A program made the position numbers and the translations under genes. The notes beneath the pieces are model-generated. The model had not been told where the DNA came from and ran no database searches. It saw only the letters and a list, made by a program, of their open reading frames with translations. From Symbiodinium natans (taxonomy: Eukaryota > Sar > Dinophyceae > Suessiales > Symbiodiniaceae), in assembly GCA_905221605.1 (NCBI GenBank), contig CAJNDS010002100.1, positions 286,001-350,000 of the forward strand: a DNA stretch of 64,000 nt, given 5' to 3'. Below, in pieces: positions 61,072 through 64,000 of this stretch; the stretch's first letter is position 1, and the number at the start of each line of letters is the position of its first letter.

Positions 61072-61170
61072 GGGGACGTCGACCCTTTTGGCAATCCGTG
61101 CCGGGCGGGCAAGTACTGCTGCTACTGCGGCAAACCGCTCCTGGGCAAGTGGGGATTCTTCGCAACTCTG
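61072..61170 (+). CDS. probable exon, Cys-rich (zinc-binding-like)
   Basis: After CTTCAAG the frame is 33 codons, GDVDPFG then NPCRAGKYCCYCGKPLLG and KWGFFATL, up to GT at 61171. The Cys-x5-Cys-Cys-x-Cys-Gly cluster with basic and aromatic residues looks metal-binding. It is reminiscent of short zinc modules in dinoflagellate proteins, but the exact family is not recognised. Confidence 0.5.
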
Positions 61171-61214
61171 GTTTTGAACAGTTTCCGAGGGTCGAAGCCA
61201 GGCGTTTGCCCCTA

Positions 61215-62642
61215 AAACCCAAAGCCCTTAGACCCTAAACCCTAAACCCCTCAATCCTCAATCCTCAGTCCTAAACCCTCAACCCGAACCAGGCTGTAGG
61301 TTAGGTGTCCATAACTCGAAAGCATCACTTTGTTCCTGGACTCTTCTATCACTCCTCCGTGCCCAAAACCCAAAAATGCCTAAAGTCAAGAAAGACACAA
61401 CCAACTCAAGCAACCCACAGGGAAGTGAGGAGACATGAATCCACGCCCGAAGGGACAAGATATGGGCCTCCCTCGCCCTCGGGTTAGGGTTGAGGGTTGA
61501 GGGGACGCGGATTGAAGGTTCAGGGTTTTGGACTTAGTTCGGGGTTTAAGGCAAGTTCGGGGGATTTAACGCTTGGGACACTACATCCCCAGACCCTGGT
61601 GCGCGGTCCATGCTGGACACTTAACAAGATAAAAATCATCGGAAGCTTTAGACTTCCTTGTATTGCGTATCTATGAGGGCCTGAACCCCTACACCCCTCC
61701 AATCATCCTAAAGCCGAATTTCCCCAAACCCCCAAATGAAATTGGGGTGTGTATTCCTGTTTCTGGTGGGTGTATGCGTAACTGGATCACTACTAAATAC
61801 TGTTGAGTGCAGGTCTTGGGCCTTCAATGGCCTTCAATCAGAGCCCTGCCTCATATCCTAACCCCCCCTACCCCCCCCAGCCCCTGAGTCCTTCAGGTTC
61901 TTCCGCCAGCCCAAGCCATGCCATGGCACGGCTGGTCGGCTGGAGGCAGGTTTTCAGGGCTTCTCTTCTGGTTTCTGTTGTCGGCTTTAGAAAGGTTTAG
62001 GACTTGGGTTGCAGCTTCGCAGCCTTCATTCTGTCTTGCCTGTCCATCTGCCGGCAATAGCATAGAACGCATAGGTCCAGCATCAGGAATCGTGCAGTGC
62101 CTATACTATACTCAGAAACAACGGTGGGCGAGTACGCCTCCTGGCTGGAGGCAAGCTGGCTTGGCGGACGATTCGTTTAGTCCTGCAAGTTTGTGCTGCG
62201 TGTTGCTTCTGCTACTGCTGCCAGAGGTGGGGGGCAGAAGGGGGGGGAGGTCTGGAGGATGTATATGAACTAGTAGCCCTGAGGTCCATTTGCAGTACGA
62301 TTATGGACTTAGGTACCCGTTTAGCACGGTATAATTACATACATAGCACTACGAATAAATGGACCCTGTGGGTAGCGGGGTTTCGTCCAATTTTGCCATT
62401 GTTTTGGTCTCGTGACAGCTTGGCCTGAGCGACTCGGGCTCGTATGCTTTGGTTCGCCCACCCAAGCACTAAGCCCTGTCCCTTCATATGCCACGCCGTA
62501 GGATTCGTTGCAGCACCTAATTTTGCGAGCACTCCCCGCGTGCAGCTGGTAGCTGTGTCTGGGTGCTCTTTCCAGATTTGTCAGAGTAGCTTCGTTAAGA
62601 AGGCGGTATACTAACACCTTCAAACCAGAATAAGCACCCACA
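61215..62642. other. unique sequence, no gene supported
   Basis: Several frames of 60-116 codons on both strands (for example 61918-62268 plus, 62321-62641 minus), none with a recognised domain. It is largely free of telomere-like repeats. Confidence 0.35.
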
Positions 62643-64000
62643 GGCGATTTAAGGGTTCTTCCTGAACGGACTCTGGAAGATCTGGGTTTCTTGTTGCTGT
62701 TACTTGAAGTGTCATGCGAAGATGTCAGGGGATATTCCTCTCAAACTTGCCATCTGTGGCAGCCCTGCTCTCTGATAATACTGAACCGCCAAACATGGCG
62801 TTTGTAGATGAGTGTGTGACTGGTGTGAGACCATCAGTAGACACCATCTACCCTTCTTATCCGACGTATCCATCCTTTGGGCTTCACGGGCAGCCTTGGG
62901 GCCAGCCGTGGGGAGTCACGCCCTACCAAGTGCTCCCCTCACGTCTCAATCGGCTGCTCTACGGCAGCCTGACTTTGTCAGAGTCCGTGTCCGAGAATGG
63001 CTCGGAGGACTATTGGGAGCTCCGGCCGTGGAGATGTAGGTCGCTTGGAGCTGGATGGCAGCCCGTCGACAAATGAGCCAATGTATGTGGCGATTATGCC
63101 TCCTCCCGGGCTGAGCCAGGACATCGGTGAAGTGGCAAAGGTTTACCCACTAGGCCAGATTGCCTCGCGCGGTTTACCCCTCCTGCCTTCTCCAAGTGAT
63201 CCAAGTGGCTTCGCCAACAAGAAGACTACCCCCCCCTCCCCCCCCAAGCCTTCGAGCCCCAAGCCGCCAGCAGCGTTCCAGAACTTCAATTTTGCCGTCA
63301 TCTTCAAAGGCTACGACCTGGACAAGCATGCCGCCTTCGAGCTTGTCCCCCGCTGAATCGGCCGCAATGCCGACAACATGCAGAAAATCTACAAAACTGG
63401 GGCCAACGTGCGCGTTCGTGGTCGGGGGAGTGGCTGGAAGGAAGTCAAGTCACCATGGCAACTCCGAAAGGGATGAACCGCTCCAGTTGGCTGTTTCGTG
63501 CCGTTCGGGGGAGATCAGGGAAGCGGCGTCCCTCGGGCTGATTGGGGAAATAGCTTTAAAGTTCTTTAGGCCCTATACGACATTCCATAACCCTATAAAG
63601 TCTTTTATATCCCTGTACAGTAGGCAACTCGGCCCAGGTTTAAGGAGACAATGGTGCTGGTGAAAGGCATCGCGCAGCACTTCCGCCGCTTCTGTCGCCA
63701 ACAAAAGCTGGACTGCGTGGAGCTGTACGTGGTGCAGAAGAGGCTGGGGGAATCACTATATACTAAGCCTAGATGCATTGACATAACCCATAGAAGTTCA
63801 TGTTCTGAGGGCGCCCATACCCGCCCGTAGAAAATTCAGGTTTTTAGGGTCCATGTCCAGCCCAGGAGATGACCCTGTCGGAGGATGTGAGTGTGGCTTC
63901 TCTCAGTATGTCACAGTGTCGGGCAATGATGCGTTTATAAGAACAGTAACTTCAAAGCATTGCGTATGCCTAGATTGTGCTGATGCATGTTGACAGTACG
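62643..64000 (+). pseudogene. KH-domain gene, copy 2 (pseudogene, runs off window end)
   Basis: A diverged duplicate of 19160-20430 that continues to the window end. ATG at 62795; the linker carries a 40-odd-base segment missing from copy 1 (TIYPSYPTYPSFGLHG). Lesions: a one-base insertion near 63014, a TGA at 63354 in place of the Leu codon just before the GXXG loop, GRNG changed to GRNA, and a two-base deletion near 63450. The linker before the KH domain is in frame where copy 1 is broken. The GT-AG intron is kept (63528-63637). The C-terminal region reads KRLGE past the point where copy 1 has its TAG. Confidence 0.82.

Overview
The window looks like nuclear DNA of a dinoflagellate. The reasons are: a K-homology (KH) domain gene of the dinoflagellate type in two diverged copies; many short GC-rich coding islands, several of them pentatricopeptide-repeat (PPR) modules; GT-AG splice sites together with likely GC donors; plant-type telomere repeat (TTTAGGG/CCCTAAA) scattered internally; and no bacterial-style operons, rRNA or tRNA that I can recognise. 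The species is not identifiable by eye. || Architecture. About a hundred tracts of CCCTAAA or its complement TTTAGGG lie throughout. They are not random in orientation: again and again a CCCTAAA tract is followed by a 60-140 bp GC-rich island with an open + strand frame, then by a TTTAGGG tract. Many islands have AG at the left edge and begin the right-hand tract with GTTTAGGG. I read the islands as small exons and the telomere-like tracts as the ends of introns that start with TTTAGGG and end with CCCTAAA, so the ends of one intron could pair. The best cases are 2219-2290, 3446-3572, 4891-5015, 5108-5197, 16633-16719, 23462-23551, 26823-26929, 36717-36806, 39218-39280 and 47014-47111. A 348 bp intron at 57190-57537 joins two exons in frame and is bordered by a 10 bp direct repeat. 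|| Regions. 0-1.3 kb: telomere-like arrays and a decayed Ty3/gypsy integrase piece. 2-35 kb: mostly + strand exon islands, many PPR-like, mixed with small inverted-repeat elements. 19.1-20.3 kb: KH gene copy 1, with a convergent minus-strand coding piece at 20.5-20.8 kb and a diverged tandem duplication at 20.9-21.6 kb. 22.9-25.5 kb: a TAG microsatellite, the longest uninterrupted-looking telomere array, and an 8 bp TATTGTTA minisatellite. 29.6-32.7 kb: three different tandem or palindromic satellites. 35.2-35.8 kb: an intronless 178-codon ORF of unknown function. 41-49.7 kb: cold-shock-like and RanBP2-type zinc-finger-like exon pieces. 54.9-61.2 kb: more exon islands. 62.6-64 kb: KH copy 2, a pseudogene cut off by the window end. 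|| Mobile DNA. At least four families of 90-230 bp inverted-repeat (MITE-like) elements recur; the clearest has termini ACTTGGAGGTTCATGG and at least ten members. I find no CRISPR array, no convincing RNA gene, and no complete multi-exon gene that can be assembled with certainty without transcripts.
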